Shown one piece after another: positions 7,756 to 16,544 of a DNA stretch of 20,377 nt (position 1 is its first letter; each line of letters starts with the position of its first letter). The DNA is from a bacterium (GTDB lineage: Bacteria > Spirochaetota > UBA4802 > UBA5550). The DNA is taken from the NCBI GenBank assembly GCA_024224995.1, contig JAAENB010000623.1, forward strand, positions 1 to 20,377, written 5' to 3'. The position numbers and the translations under genes were made by a program. The notes under the pieces are model-generated. The model did not search any database. It worked only from the letters and a program-made list of their open reading frames with translations, and was not told where the DNA came from.

Positions 7756-7895
7756 ACCTGTATCCAAAATCACATAAACCCCCGGTTTTTTTAACTCGAT
7801 GTTTTTTTCTGTAAACATGATGTCATTAATTTCGGGATAGAATAAAAAAAACTATAAATCCCGATGTCAAAATTTTTTTCCCCCGGGATACAGGT
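7756..7895. repeat. Nested inverted repeats
   Basis: An outer pair, ACCTGTATCC (7756-7765) and GGATACAGGT (7886-7895), is perfect over ten bases. An inner pair, TCGGGAT (7832-7838) and ATCCCGA (7858-7864), is perfect over seven, with CTAT/ATAG adding partial pairing next to it. CCCCCGG occurs just inside the left outer arm and overlaps the start of the right one. The arrangement could be a decayed small mobile element or a folded RNA. Confidence 0.4.
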
Positions 7896-8196
7896 GTGTA
7901 TTGTTTTTTGTTACATCAATAATGGATTACGCTAATAAGCTGACGTGTTAAAAAGTAATGCTTTGATGGTAGTATTTTTCAGTGAAAAGTAACTAAAATC
8001 GGTTGTTTTACTAACTTTATAGAAAAAAGTGTTGAATTTGGAGCCTTCATGTAGTGTTTACAGCATTAATAGAGCAAATAGCAGATATGATTAGTAATTG
8101 ATACCTTCTTTGAGCAGTACGCTTGTCCCTTTAATTGGTACGATTGTACTTTGTTGTAATACAGCAGAGTCTGGTCGTATGATACAAGATCGTATA

Positions 8197-8224
8197 TTGA
8201 CAAATAAAAATTTTCGCTTACAAT
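8197..8224 (+). promoter_or_regulatory. Sigma70-type promoter for the alpha-oxoamine synthase gene
   Basis: A perfect TTGACA (8197-8202), a 16-base spacer and TACAAT (8219-8224) make a near-consensus promoter. The transcript would carry a leader of about 110 bases before the ATG at 8341. Confidence 0.6.
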
Positions 8225-8340
8225 ATTAAATAAAAAAAATGTGAACTTAAGGGCGTATTGTTGTTATGCGATTGAGTGAATTGTTAAACATGACGGGGAT
8301 AATTAAGGTGGAATAAATAAAGAAGTTTAGAGGAGAGAGT

Positions 8341-9603
8341 ATGAGTGATTTATTTGATAAATGTAAAACCTATGTGAAAACACAAAAAATGATTCCATTA
8401 ACAGAAGTTGATGAGGAGACTTATTATTTTGGAGTCAATAAAGTTTTATGGGGAGAGGGCCCGGTCGACAATGGAGGCCCGGTTGTTTCATCCGGTGACA
8501 GAACATGGCTGCAGTTTGCTTCAAATGATTATCTCGGTTTGAGTAGAAACAAGGATGTTCGGGAATTCGCTTCACGGTTCGTGAAGGAGCATGGCCTGGG
8601 ATCTCCAATGGGTTCACGGGCTCTCACCGGGACGACCCATTTACATTTACAGTTGGAAGAGGAAGTGGCGAGATTTAAAAAAACGGAAGCCGCCCTGACT
8701 TTTTCCGGAGGAGCGAACGCGATGTGCGGAACGGTAGCATCCTTGTGTTCAAAAGATGATATGGTGATATTGGACAAGTTTGCCCATTCTTCACTTCAGG
8801 TAGGGGCACAGTTGTCGGGAGCGGTTATTAAACGTTTTAATCATAATGATCTCAATGAACTTGAAGATATTCTAAAAATGGCACCCCCCCGGCAGGCAAA
8901 GCTGATAGTTGTTGATGGAGTTTATAGTATGCAGGGAACTATCGCGCCCTTGTGGGATATATGTGATCTTAAAGAGAAGTATAATGCCCGTCTCCTGGTT
9001 GATGATGCTCATGGAAATGGGGTTTTTGGTGAAACCGGGGGAGGGGTCTCGGAATTACTGGGACTTGAGGACCGTATTGATATTCATGGAGGGACGTTCA
9101 GCAAAGCCTTTGGTAATTCGGGCGGCTTTATTGCCGGTGACAAACAGGTGATAGCGTATTTAAAGGTGACGGCTTTCACTAATATTTTTACAAAAGCACA
9201 ACCGGCAGTTTTTGTTGCGTCACTGTTAAAGATCATCGATATCGTTCGTAACGGAAAAGAGCTCAGGAAACAATTGATGGATAATACCAACTATCTTCAG
9301 AACCAACTTGTTGACCTGGGATTCGACATTGGTGATACAGTCTCACCCATAACTCCTGTCATTTTTTCCGGAATAAGCGCGATTTTTTTGGCTCATGAGC
9401 TGAGAGAAAAACATGGATTATGGGTTGCGCCAATAGTCTACCCGGCAGTCCCCTCAGGAAGTTCCATTGTTCGTCTTATACCGACATCGCTTCATACAAA
9501 AGAACATATCGACATACTGTGCGATAGACTGAGTATGATCAGTTCAGGAGTACTGCCGACAACAGAAGAGGGCGTTTCATATGAGGAAGCATTAACACTT
9601 TAA
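8341..9603 (+). CDS. Alpha-oxoamine synthase family PLP enzyme (BioF/KBL/SPT/CqsA-like)
   Basis: 420 residues with a strong AGAGGAGAG ribosome site. It is a fold-type I PLP enzyme of the group that condenses an amino acid with an acyl-CoA and releases CO2 and CoA. Visible landmarks are NDYLGLS (62-68), GSPMGSRALTGTTHLHLQLE (87-106), His149 in KFAHSSL which stacks on PLP, Asp221 and His224 in VDDAHGNGVFG, Lys255 in GTFSKAFGNSGG as the Schiff-base lysine, and Arg378 in SIVRLIP near the substrate carboxylate. All catalytic residues are present. The family includes biotin synthesis (BioF), threonine breakdown (Kbl), sphingolipid synthesis (SPT) and quorum-signal synthases (CqsA, LqsA). The SGAVIKRFNHND and SKAFGNSGGFIAGD segments resemble SPT- and KBL-like enzymes. 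No biotin, threonine dehydrogenase or sphingolipid gene is nearby. The next genes are sensor kinases, so a signal-synthase role is possible but unproven. Confidence 0.85.
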   Translation: MSDLFDKCKTYVKTQKMIPLTEVDEETYYFGVNKVLWGEGPVDNGGPVVSSGDRTWLQFASNDYLGLSRNKDVREFASRFVKEHGLGSPMGSRALTGTTHLHLQLEEEVARFKKTEAALTFSGGANAMCGTVASLCSKDDMVILDKFAHSSLQVGAQLSGAVIKRFNHNDLNELEDILKMAPPRQAKLIVVDGVYSMQGTIAPLWDICDLKEKYNARLLVDDAHGNGVFGETGGGVSELLGLEDRIDIHGGTFSKAFGNSGGFIAGDKQVIAYLKVTAFTNIFTKAQPAVFVASLLKIIDIVRNGKELRKQLMDNTNYLQNQLVDLGFDIGDTVSPITPVIFSGISAIFLAHELREKHGLWVAPIVYPAVPSGSSIVRLIPTSLHTKEHIDILCDRLSMISSGVLPTTEEGVSYEEALTL

Positions 9604-9633
9604 AATATTAAAATTTTTATTAATAACTTTTTA

Positions 9634-9662
9634 TTGACAAATTTTCTTGCGGGGTACATGAT
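9634..9662 (+). promoter_or_regulatory. Candidate promoter for the giant sensor kinase operon
   Basis: A perfect TTGACA (9634-9639) is followed after 17 bases by CATGAT (9657-9662), a four-of-six match to the -10 box. It lies 84 bases before the ATG at 9747. The weak -10 suggests dependence on an activator. Confidence 0.4.
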
Positions 9663-9680
9663 ATTATTAAGATAATAATA
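9662..9680. promoter_or_regulatory. Dyad at the transcription start of the sensor operon
   Basis: TATTATT (9662-9668) and AATAATA (9674-9680) are perfect inverted repeats around five bases, directly downstream of the putative -10. The spacing suits a dimeric regulator. The LuxR-type regulator encoded at the end of the operon is an obvious, untested candidate. Confidence 0.3.
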
Positions 9681-9746
9681 CCAGCCCCACAAGATTTTTT
9701 ATTTTTAGCAAGAGAATGCAATTAAGGGAAGGCAAGGAATAGAGAG

Positions 9747-12700
9747 ATGCAGCACTTGCAAGGTTATCAGCTTACCGAAGCTCTTGGGGAGGATAGTAAA
9801 ACTCGTTTGTATCGTGGAATCCGGGAAAGTGACAAAACGGCGGTAATTGTCCGATTCCTCAAGCCGGAGTACCCGGCCCTTGAAGAAGTGAAGCGCATGG
9901 AATATGATTACCGGATAACACAAGAACTGAATGTGAAAGGAGTTCTTCGTCCCCTTGCCCTGGAAACAGCAGGACATGGAAAAGCAATTGTCCTGGAAGA
10001 CTTTGAGGCAATTCCCCTGGATATGCACATCCGGACAACCCATATTAAACTCCGGGATTTCCTGGAGATTGCCGTTTCCCTTACCGGGATATTAGGGGAG
10101 ATTCATCAGTATAATATCATACATAAAAATATAAATCCCAAAACTATCCTGATTAACCCGAATACCAATGAGGTAAAGATTAGCGATTTCAGCATTGCTG
10201 CTCGTGTGAGAAAGGAAACCAGGGATGCCGTAAACCCGGAAAAACTTGAAGGAACACTGGCGTATATCTCACCGGAACAGACCGGCAGGATGAATCGTTC
10301 GGTCGATTTTCGTTCGGATTTTTATTCCCTGGGAGCCACCCTGTACGAGGTACATACGGGAAAGCAGTTGTTTGCTGTAAATGATTCAATGGAACTTGTT
10401 CACGCGCACATTGCCCGTCAACCTGAGATCCCGGAAATCAATTCCGGGACTGAATTATTGATTACGGATATATTACTGAAATTGCTCGCCAAGACTGCAG
10501 AAGAACGGTATCAGAGTACTACCGGGCTAATCGCCGACCTGGAGCAATGTCTTGATATCCTGCAGCAGAGAGGTTCTATTGAAAATTTTCAGGCAGGAAA
10601 AGAGGATATAGCTGAACGGTTCCAGGTTCCGGAAAAACTATACGGACGAAAAGATGAGATTCAAATTCTTTCCAATGAATTTTCAAAAGTGGCCCGGGGG
10701 GAGCCCCGGGTGATTTATTTTACCGGTTCACCGGGAGTGGGGAAATCATTCCTGGTTAACGAGATCCGGAAACCGCTGGTAAACGAAAAAGGCTATTTTA
10801 TTTCCGGCAAGTTTAACCAATTGAAACGGGATATTCCATACAGTTCATTTATCCAGGCTTTCCAGGATTTAACCCGGCAGCTGCTTACGGAAAGTGAGGA
10901 GAAAATAGTCGGCTGGAAGAATAAGATCCTGGAACACGTCAGTGGCAATGGACGGCTTATCATTGATGTAATACCGGAGCTGGAACTTATTATTGGTCCT
11001 CAGCCGCCTGTACCGGAACTTTCAGCAATAGAAGCGCAAAACCGTTTTAACCATGTTTTTCTTGAGTTTACAAAGGTCTTTGTCGGCAAACCTCACCCAC
11101 TGGTTATTTTTCTTGATGATTTGCAATGGGCCGACACTGCCAGTTTAAAACTGCTCCAGGTTATTCTAACAGACAGGGAATTGCGTTATTTGTTCATCAT
11201 CGGAGCGTACCGGGATAATGAGGTGAATAAATCACACCCCTTTATGATTATGCTTTCCTCACTAAAAGATACAGGGTACTCCGCAAAAATAGTTGAATTA
11301 CATTCACTGGATACTGATGATATCAAACTGCTTGTCTCGGATACACTGTACCGGGAGCCGTCCGAATGTGAGCACCTGGCAGACCTGGTTAAGAATAAAA
11401 CCGACGGCAACCCGTTTTTTGTAAAAGAGTTTTTGTTCAACCTGTACCGCGAAAATTATATCCGGTTTAAGAAAGGCTGGCATTTCGATATGGAGCAAAT
11501 AACCAGGGCCGAGATAACCGGCAACGTTGTAGAGCTCATGGCCAACCGGGTAAAAAAGCTTCCCATGAACATACAGAATATTTTGATCATAGCCTCCTGT
11601 ATTGGCACCAGGTTTTATCTCACTACCCTTGCGGAAGTATATGAAAAAGATGAAAAAGAGGTCTTTGAACTTCTCAAAGAGGCTATTAACGAAGGGATGA
11701 TAATCAAACTGGAAGGGAGTTTGCAATTTGCTCATGACCGGGTACAGGAAGCAGTCTATACCCTGGTTAATGAAGAAGTGCTGGCCCGGATGCACTATGC
11801 AATTGGCAGGAAGCTACTTTCCGGGGCTGGAAAAGAGCGACTGGAAGAAGAGATATTCGGGATTGTTAACCAGTTAAATAAGGCAATCCCATTGATCTGC
11901 TCCGAAGATGAAAAGGTAGAGCTTGCCGGGTTTAATTTAACCGCAGGTTTACGGGCAAAAGGAGCAGCTGCCTTTGAAGCTGCGCAGCAGTTTTTTAAAA
12001 AGGGTGTGGATATTCTTCATGGTACGGAAATAGCGAAAGCAGGGAACATCTGGGAAAAAGAATATGCCCTGGTACTGGCCCTGTATACTGAAAGCGGTGA
12101 AGCCGGGTATCTTACCGGTAATAATGAAGAAGCAGAGAAATTTTTTAACCTGGTCCTTGCACATGCCGCAACAGGGCTCGACAAAGTCAGGGTCTATGAA
12201 ATTAAGATGGTTAACTATACATCCATTCATAAAATGAAGGATGCCCTTGATACCGGGATCGAGGCATTGAAAATGCTTGGAGTCAATATGCCGAAGAAGG
12301 GGACTGGACTGATCCTGGTAAAAGAGTTGCTGCTGGTGCAATTGAATCTTGGAAAGAAAAAAATAGAAGAGCTGGAAGATCTCCCGGGGCTTGATGATCC
12401 CCATAAACTGGCTATTGCCCGCCTTCTCATTGCCTGCGCCGAACCGTGTTATATTGGAGTTCCTGAGTATTTACCAATACTTATACTGAAACTTCTGAAT
12501 TTGTCATTGCGGTTTGGGAATTCCATGTATTCTTCGTATGCCTATATCTTATATGGACTGATTGTTAGTGGTACCCTGGGAAATATTGAAAAAGGATACC
12601 GGTTTGGAGAACTGGCATTAAAAATCCAGGAAAAATTTAATGCCAGGGAACTTCAATGTAAGGTTTATTTTTTATTCGCAGCTATGATTACCGAATGGAA

Positions 12701-15407
12701 AAATCATATTAAAGAAACTTTTTATTATATGCTTGAAGGATATAAAAGCGGGCTTGAAACGGGAGATTTGTCATTTGCTCATTATTGTATTAATAATTAT
12801 TTATATAATTGTTTTTTTTCCGGGGAACCGCTCGATGACCTAAAAGAAAAATTTGATTCATATAATGAAGCATCAAAGAAACTGCAGCAATGGGTTTCCC
12901 GCCAGATATTTAATACCTGGTACCAGCTTGTTCTGCATTTGAGAGGAGCGGGAGAGGAGAGACTCGTTATAAAAGGAGAAATTATCGATGAAGAGGATGT
13001 TGTTCCGCAATGGGTTGAGGCTAACCAGGTAGCGAGTCTCTCGATTTATTCTGTTGGGAAAATGCTTCTTTTATATTTATATGAGGCCTATGAAGAAGCA
13101 ATTACCGCAGCCCGGAAGTGGGAATACTGCCTTGAAGGAACCCTTGGACAGATCTTTCATCCTGAGTTTTATTTTTATTACTCCATATCCATGATCGGCC
13201 ATTATCCGGAGGCCGGGAAGAGAGAGCAAAAAAAATATTCCAGGCAGTTAAAAAAGAATATAAAGAAAATGAAAAAATGGGCCGCTCATGCCCCGGATAA
13301 TTTTGAACATAAATACTTCCTCATTCAAGCCGGCATTACCGGAGTCCGGGGCAGGGTTGAAGATGCTATTCAAATGTATAACAGAGCGATACAAGCGGCT
13401 GCCCGGAATGGTTTTAGACAGGACCATGCAATCGCAAATGAAATGGCCGCTAAATATTATCTTTCAATAAACATAGAGCAGGTTGCCACATATTATATGA
13501 AAGAAGCATACTATGGGTATCTTACCTGGGGAGCGCATATTAAGGTAAATGACCTCTATCGACAATATCCCACCCTGCTGAAAATTGAGGATATACATAT
13601 TCAGGAGACCGGTACCGTGGAAGCCACCATCCAGGGAGAAAGCGGTACACCGGTAATAGAGAGAGACATTCTTGATTTGATATCGATCATTAAGGCTTCC
13701 AATGCTATTTCCGGGGAGATCGCTCTGGATAAATTGTTAAGTAAATTGATCCTTATTGTAATAGAGAACGCGGGCGCGGAAAAAGGCATCCTTATTCTTA
13801 AAAAAGAGAATGCCCTTTACCTGGAAGCGGAAGGGAATTCCGGCGATGACAGCGGTATCGTCTTACAAAGTGTTATGCTGGAAATGAGCAGCAGCGTTCC
13901 TGAAGCCGTTATTCGTTTTGTTGAAAGGACGCAGGAAACAATTGTTCTGGATGATGCCTCAAGTGAGAAGCTTTTTTCCGATGATCCCTATATTCGCACG
14001 GTCGAGCCCCGGTCGGTACTCTGTATGCCGGTACTGTATCAGAATAAATTGACCGCGATTCTTTACCTGGAAAATAACCTGGGGGCAGGGATCTTTACTC
14101 CGGAACGGCAGGAAACGCTAAAACTCCTTGGGAACCAGATGGCTATTTCATTGGAGAACGCATTTCTATACGACAATCTTAAGCAGGAAATGGTAGAGCG
14201 GGAGGCGGCAGAGGAAAAACTGAGAGAAAATGAACGGCGGTTTCGGCTGCTGGTCCAGAATATGCCCATTATGGTTAATGCTTTTGACAGTGAAAGCAAA
14301 TTTGTATTCTGGAACCGGGAATGTGAAAAGATTACCGGGTATACACAAAATGAAATCATTGAAAATCCAAATGTTACCGAATACTTATATCCCGATCCGG
14401 TTTACCGGAGTCAAATACTAAAAGAGTGGGGACAACGAGGCAACAATTTCATGGATTGGGAGATGATTTTAACCGACAAACAGGGGAATGAAAAGACCAT
14501 TTTATGGACAAATATTTCGGATCGCTTCCCCATACCGGGTTGGAATAACTGGGCAATTGGGGTAGATATTACTGAGCGGAAAAAAGCGGAAGAACAAACA
14601 CGGCTGCACCAGGAACAATTGATCCAGGCCGACAAAATGGTGGCCCTGGGAACGCTTGTTTCCGGGGTTGCTCATGAGATCAATAATCCGAATAATTTTA
14701 TTATGCTTAATGCCCCTATACTCAAAAAATCCTGGGAAAGTATGCAGCCAATCCTGGATGATTATTATAACAAAAAAGGGGACTTCCCCGTGGGAGGAAT
14801 TCAGTATTCAAAAATGCGTGAGAAGTTGTCCAAAATGTGTGAGAACATTCTGGAAGGTTCGTGGCGGATCAAAAGGATTGTCGATGACCTGCGAAAATTT
14901 TCCCGTAAAAGCGGTAATGAAATATTTGATTATGTTGATATTAATTCGGTTATAACCTCATCGGTTAACCTGATCAGGAATCAAATAAAGGGGGCAACAA
15001 ACAACTTCACCGTTAACCTGGGGAGCAGCATTCCCCTGATTAAAAGTAATTACCAGCACCTGGAACAGGTGATTATTAACCTCATACAAAATGCCTGCCA
15101 GGCAATTACGGATAAAGACCATAGTATTAGCGTAACAACGTCTTATGAAGAAGATAACGATAGTGTCTTAATAGAAGTTCAGGATGAAGGATGCGGTATT
15201 GCCCCTGAGGATTTATCCCGCATTTTTGATCCTTTTTTTACTACCAGGCTTAATTCAGGGGGAACAGGGCTGGGCTTGTCTGTTTCAAACAGAATAATAC
15301 AGAATCTTGAGGGAACCTTGAGTTATACGTCAACACAAGGAGAAGGAACTCTTGCTAAAATCACACTACCAATAAAAAGGGGGAACGTAATGGAGGAGAC
15401 TCAATGA
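9747..15407 (+). CDS. Giant hybrid: kinase-like domain, AAA ATPase, helical repeats, GAF, PAS, histidine kinase
   Basis: 1886 residues with no signal peptide or clear membrane segment, so it is a cytosolic sensor. Domains in order: a Ser/Thr-kinase-like domain (about 7-270); a NACHT/AAA-type ATPase with Walker A GSPGVGKS (327-334) and Walker B IFLDDLQWAD (Asp457, Asp458); a long helical TPR-like region (about 620-1270); GAF (about 1325-1475); a short coiled coil; PAS (about 1495-1615); a HisKA domain with His1643 in GVAHEINNPNNF; and HATPase_c with Asn1782 (N box), Asp1813 in DEGCGI (G1), DPFFTT and GGTGLGLS. This is the known trifunctional kinase/ATPase/sensor-kinase architecture. The kinase-like domain is altered at key places: Arg36 for the ATP lysine, HKN (Asn128) for HRD/HKD, and Thr133 for the metal-binding Asn. 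DFS (Asp147) remains. It is probably a pseudokinase, while the histidine kinase looks active. The gene overlaps the next by four bases (ATGA). Confidence 0.93.
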   Translation: MQHLQGYQLTEALGEDSKTRLYRGIRESDKTAVIVRFLKPEYPALEEVKRMEYDYRITQELNVKGVLRPLALETAGHGKAIVLEDFEAIPLDMHIRTTHIKLRDFLEIAVSLTGILGEIHQYNIIHKNINPKTILINPNTNEVKISDFSIAARVRKETRDAVNPEKLEGTLAYISPEQTGRMNRSVDFRSDFYSLGATLYEVHTGKQLFAVNDSMELVHAHIARQPEIPEINSGTELLITDILLKLLAKTAEERYQSTTGLIADLEQCLDILQQRGSIENFQAGKEDIAERFQVPEKLYGRKDEIQILSNEFSKVARGEPRVIYFTGSPGVGKSFLVNEIRKPLVNEKGYFISGKFNQLKRDIPYSSFIQAFQDLTRQLLTESEEKIVGWKNKILEHVSGNGRLIIDVIPELELIIGPQPPVPELSAIEAQNRFNHVFLEFTKVFVGKPHPLVIFLDDLQWADTASLKLLQVILTDRELRYLFIIGAYRDNEVNKSHPFMIMLSSLKDTGYSAKIVELHSLDTDDIKLLVSDTLYREPSECEHLADLVKNKTDGNPFFVKEFLFNLYRENYIRFKKGWHFDMEQITRAEITGNVVELMANRVKKLPMNIQNILIIASCIGTRFYLTTLAEVYEKDEKEVFELLKEAINEGMIIKLEGSLQFAHDRVQEAVYTLVNEEVLARMHYAIGRKLLSGAGKERLEEEIFGIVNQLNKAIPLICSEDEKVELAGFNLTAGLRAKGAAAFEAAQQFFKKGVDILHGTEIAKAGNIWEKEYALVLALYTESGEAGYLTGNNEEAEKFFNLVLAHAATGLDKVRVYEIKMVNYTSIHKMKDALDTGIEALKMLGVNMPKKGTGLILVKELLLVQLNLGKKKIEELEDLPGLDDPHKLAIARLLIACAEPCYIGVPEYLPILILKLLNLSLRFGNSMYSSYAYILYGLIVSGTLGNIEKGYRFGELALKIQEKFNARELQCKVYFLFAAMITEWKNHIKETFYYMLEGYKSGLETGDLSFAHYCINNYLYNCFFSGEPLDDLKEKFDSYNEASKKLQQWVSRQIFNTWYQLVLHLRGAGEERLVIKGEIIDEEDVVPQWVEANQVASLSIYSVGKMLLLYLYEAYEEAITAARKWEYCLEGTLGQIFHPEFYFYYSISMIGHYPEAGKREQKKYSRQLKKNIKKMKKWAAHAPDNFEHKYFLIQAGITGVRGRVEDAIQMYNRAIQAAARNGFRQDHAIANEMAAKYYLSINIEQVATYYMKEAYYGYLTWGAHIKVNDLYRQYPTLLKIEDIHIQETGTVEATIQGESGTPVIERDILDLISIIKASNAISGEIALDKLLSKLILIVIENAGAEKGILILKKENALYLEAEGNSGDDSGIVLQSVMLEMSSSVPEAVIRFVERTQETIVLDDASSEKLFSDDPYIRTVEPRSVLCMPVLYQNKLTAILYLENNLGAGIFTPERQETLKLLGNQMAISLENAFLYDNLKQEMVEREAAEEKLRENERRFRLLVQNMPIMVNAFDSESKFVFWNRECEKITGYTQNEIIENPNVTEYLYPDPVYRSQILKEWGQRGNNFMDWEMILTDKQGNEKTILWTNISDRFPIPGWNNWAIGVDITERKKAEEQTRLHQEQLIQADKMVALGTLVSGVAHEINNPNNFIMLNAPILKKSWESMQPILDDYYNKKGDFPVGGIQYSKMREKLSKMCENILEGSWRIKRIVDDLRKFSRKSGNEIFDYVDINSVITSSVNLIRNQIKGATNNFTVNLGSSIPLIKSNYQHLEQVIINLIQNACQAITDKDHSISVTTSYEEDNDSVLIEVQDEGCGIAPEDLSRIFDPFFTTRLNSGGTGLGLSVSNRIIQNLEGTLSYTSTQGEGTLAKITLPIKRGNVMEETQ

Positions 15408-16492
15408 CAGAATTGCTATATCCTGCTCTTCCCATAATGATGATTGATGATGAACCGATTACTCTTGAGAGTCTTGAAATGGTACTTAATACCGGAGGCA
15501 TTAATAATATCGTTCAATGCCAGGATAGCAGAGAGGTAATGAATATCCTGTCGAATAATGATGTTGGGGGTATTTTACTTGATCTCTTAATGCCGAATAT
15601 TTCGGGAGAGCGACTGTTGCTGTCAATAAAAGACAAACACCCGGAAATCCCGGTAATAATTATTTCCGGGGTTAATGAACTTGAAACCGCAGTAAGCTGT
15701 ATGAAGATGGGAGCCTATGATTACCTGGTAAAACCGCTTGATGAAGGCAGGGTTCTGGCAACCGTAACCAGGGCAATTGAGTTCCGTGAATTAAAGGAGA
15801 AAGCGGGATTGGTAAAACAGCTGCAGCAGGAAATGGGGCAGCGCAGAAAGATGGAAATTGAAATATTGAAGGCCGAAGACCGGATAAAGAGAGAAATCTG
15901 TCAATATATTCATGACGATCTCGGTGCGCACCTGGCCCTGGTAAAAGGGAATGTAGAGATGTTAATACAGCAGCTCGAAAGCCTTCAGTTCGAGAATATT
16001 GAAACCGCGGATAAGATAAAAAAACTTCTCAGAGATGCCATGGAGAAATGCAGAAATATTTCAACACAGGTATTCCCGGTAAATATAAACGAAATTGGGC
16101 TAACGGAAGCGTTGAATAATATGGTTCTGTATACCAATAATAATAATCAGAATATTGAATGTTCGTTTGATTGTAAAATAGCTGCTGTACCCATAGAGCA
16201 GAATATCGCGCTGCAGTTGTATTATATAGCCCAGGAAGCCATTACTAATTCCATTAAACATAGCAGCGCATCAAAGCTTGAGGTTTCATTTTTTAAGAAT
16301 AATGGTGTCATGGATCTCATTATTGTGGACAATGGCAGCGGTTTCGACAAAAATAAGGATATGGCGGATGGAATTGGATTAAAAATAATGCGATATAGAA
16401 ATGATTTGATCGGAGGAAATCTCGATATAAGCAGCAGTGATTCCGGAACCAGGGTAAGCTGTTCCATAAGCTCTGCGTTGATTGATAATTAA
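15404..16492 (+). CDS. Receiver-histidine kinase hybrid (REC + NarX/DesK-type kinase)
   Basis: 362 residues. The N-terminal receiver (about 8-125) has the acidic pair Asp15/Asp16, phospho-acceptor Asp60 in LLDLLMP, Ser88 in IIISG and Lys110 in VKPLD. A coiled coil (about 128-160) leads to a HisKA_3-type dimerisation domain with His170 in YIHDDLGAHL, then a HATPase_c domain with the N box QEAITNSIKH (Asn282), DNGSGF (Asp309) and GIGLKIMRYR. Having the receiver before the kinase is the reverse of the usual hybrid kinase. A phosphorylated receiver may gate the kinase that follows it. The start overlaps the stop of the giant sensor (ATGA) with GGAGGAG placed inside that gene, so translation is coupled and the two proteins are probably made in fixed ratio. 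Natural partners are the giant histidine kinase upstream (donor) and the LuxR-type regulator downstream (acceptor). No membrane segment is seen. Confidence 0.92.
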   Translation: MTELLYPALPIMMIDDEPITLESLEMVLNTGGINNIVQCQDSREVMNILSNNDVGGILLDLLMPNISGERLLLSIKDKHPEIPVIIISGVNELETAVSCMKMGAYDYLVKPLDEGRVLATVTRAIEFRELKEKAGLVKQLQQEMGQRRKMEIEILKAEDRIKREICQYIHDDLGAHLALVKGNVEMLIQQLESLQFENIETADKIKKLLRDAMEKCRNISTQVFPVNINEIGLTEALNNMVLYTNNNNQNIECSFDCKIAAVPIEQNIALQLYYIAQEAITNSIKHSSASKLEVSFFKNNGVMDLIIVDNGSGFDKNKDMADGIGLKIMRYRNDLIGGNLDISSSDSGTRVSCSISSALIDN

Positions 16493-16544
16493 AGTAAATA
16501 CTTTATTATATATATAATTTATTCTTTTTGGAGGGAGAATCAGG

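Larger units (their letters stand above)
7702..8340. other. 639-base intergenic region without a recognisable gene
   Basis: Apart from the hairpin at its start, nested inverted repeats at 7756-7895 and a promoter near its end, this AT-rich stretch has stop codons in all frames and no RNA gene that I recognise. A minus-strand frame beginning at 7818 gives about 40 plausible residues before running antisense into the STAS gene. I treat it as chance or repeat-derived. Between about 7900 and 8190 I see nothing specific. Confidence 0.6.

Noticed and set aside
7462..7818. Minus-strand 118-residue frame
   Set aside because: Two thirds run antisense to the second STAS gene and there is no ribosome site. 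The first 40 residues look protein-like but overlap a repeat-type hairpin and inverted repeat arms.
8266..8316. Sixteen-codon upstream ORF in the leader of the oxoamine synthase
   Set aside because: It starts with ATG and ends before the synthase ribosome site, but has no Shine-Dalgarno sequence and no attenuator-like codon run.
9747..15407. Giant sensor as a membrane-bound receptor
   Set aside because: Hydrophobic stretches in the helical-repeat region are short and interrupted by charged residues. No signal peptide or convincing transmembrane helix is present.
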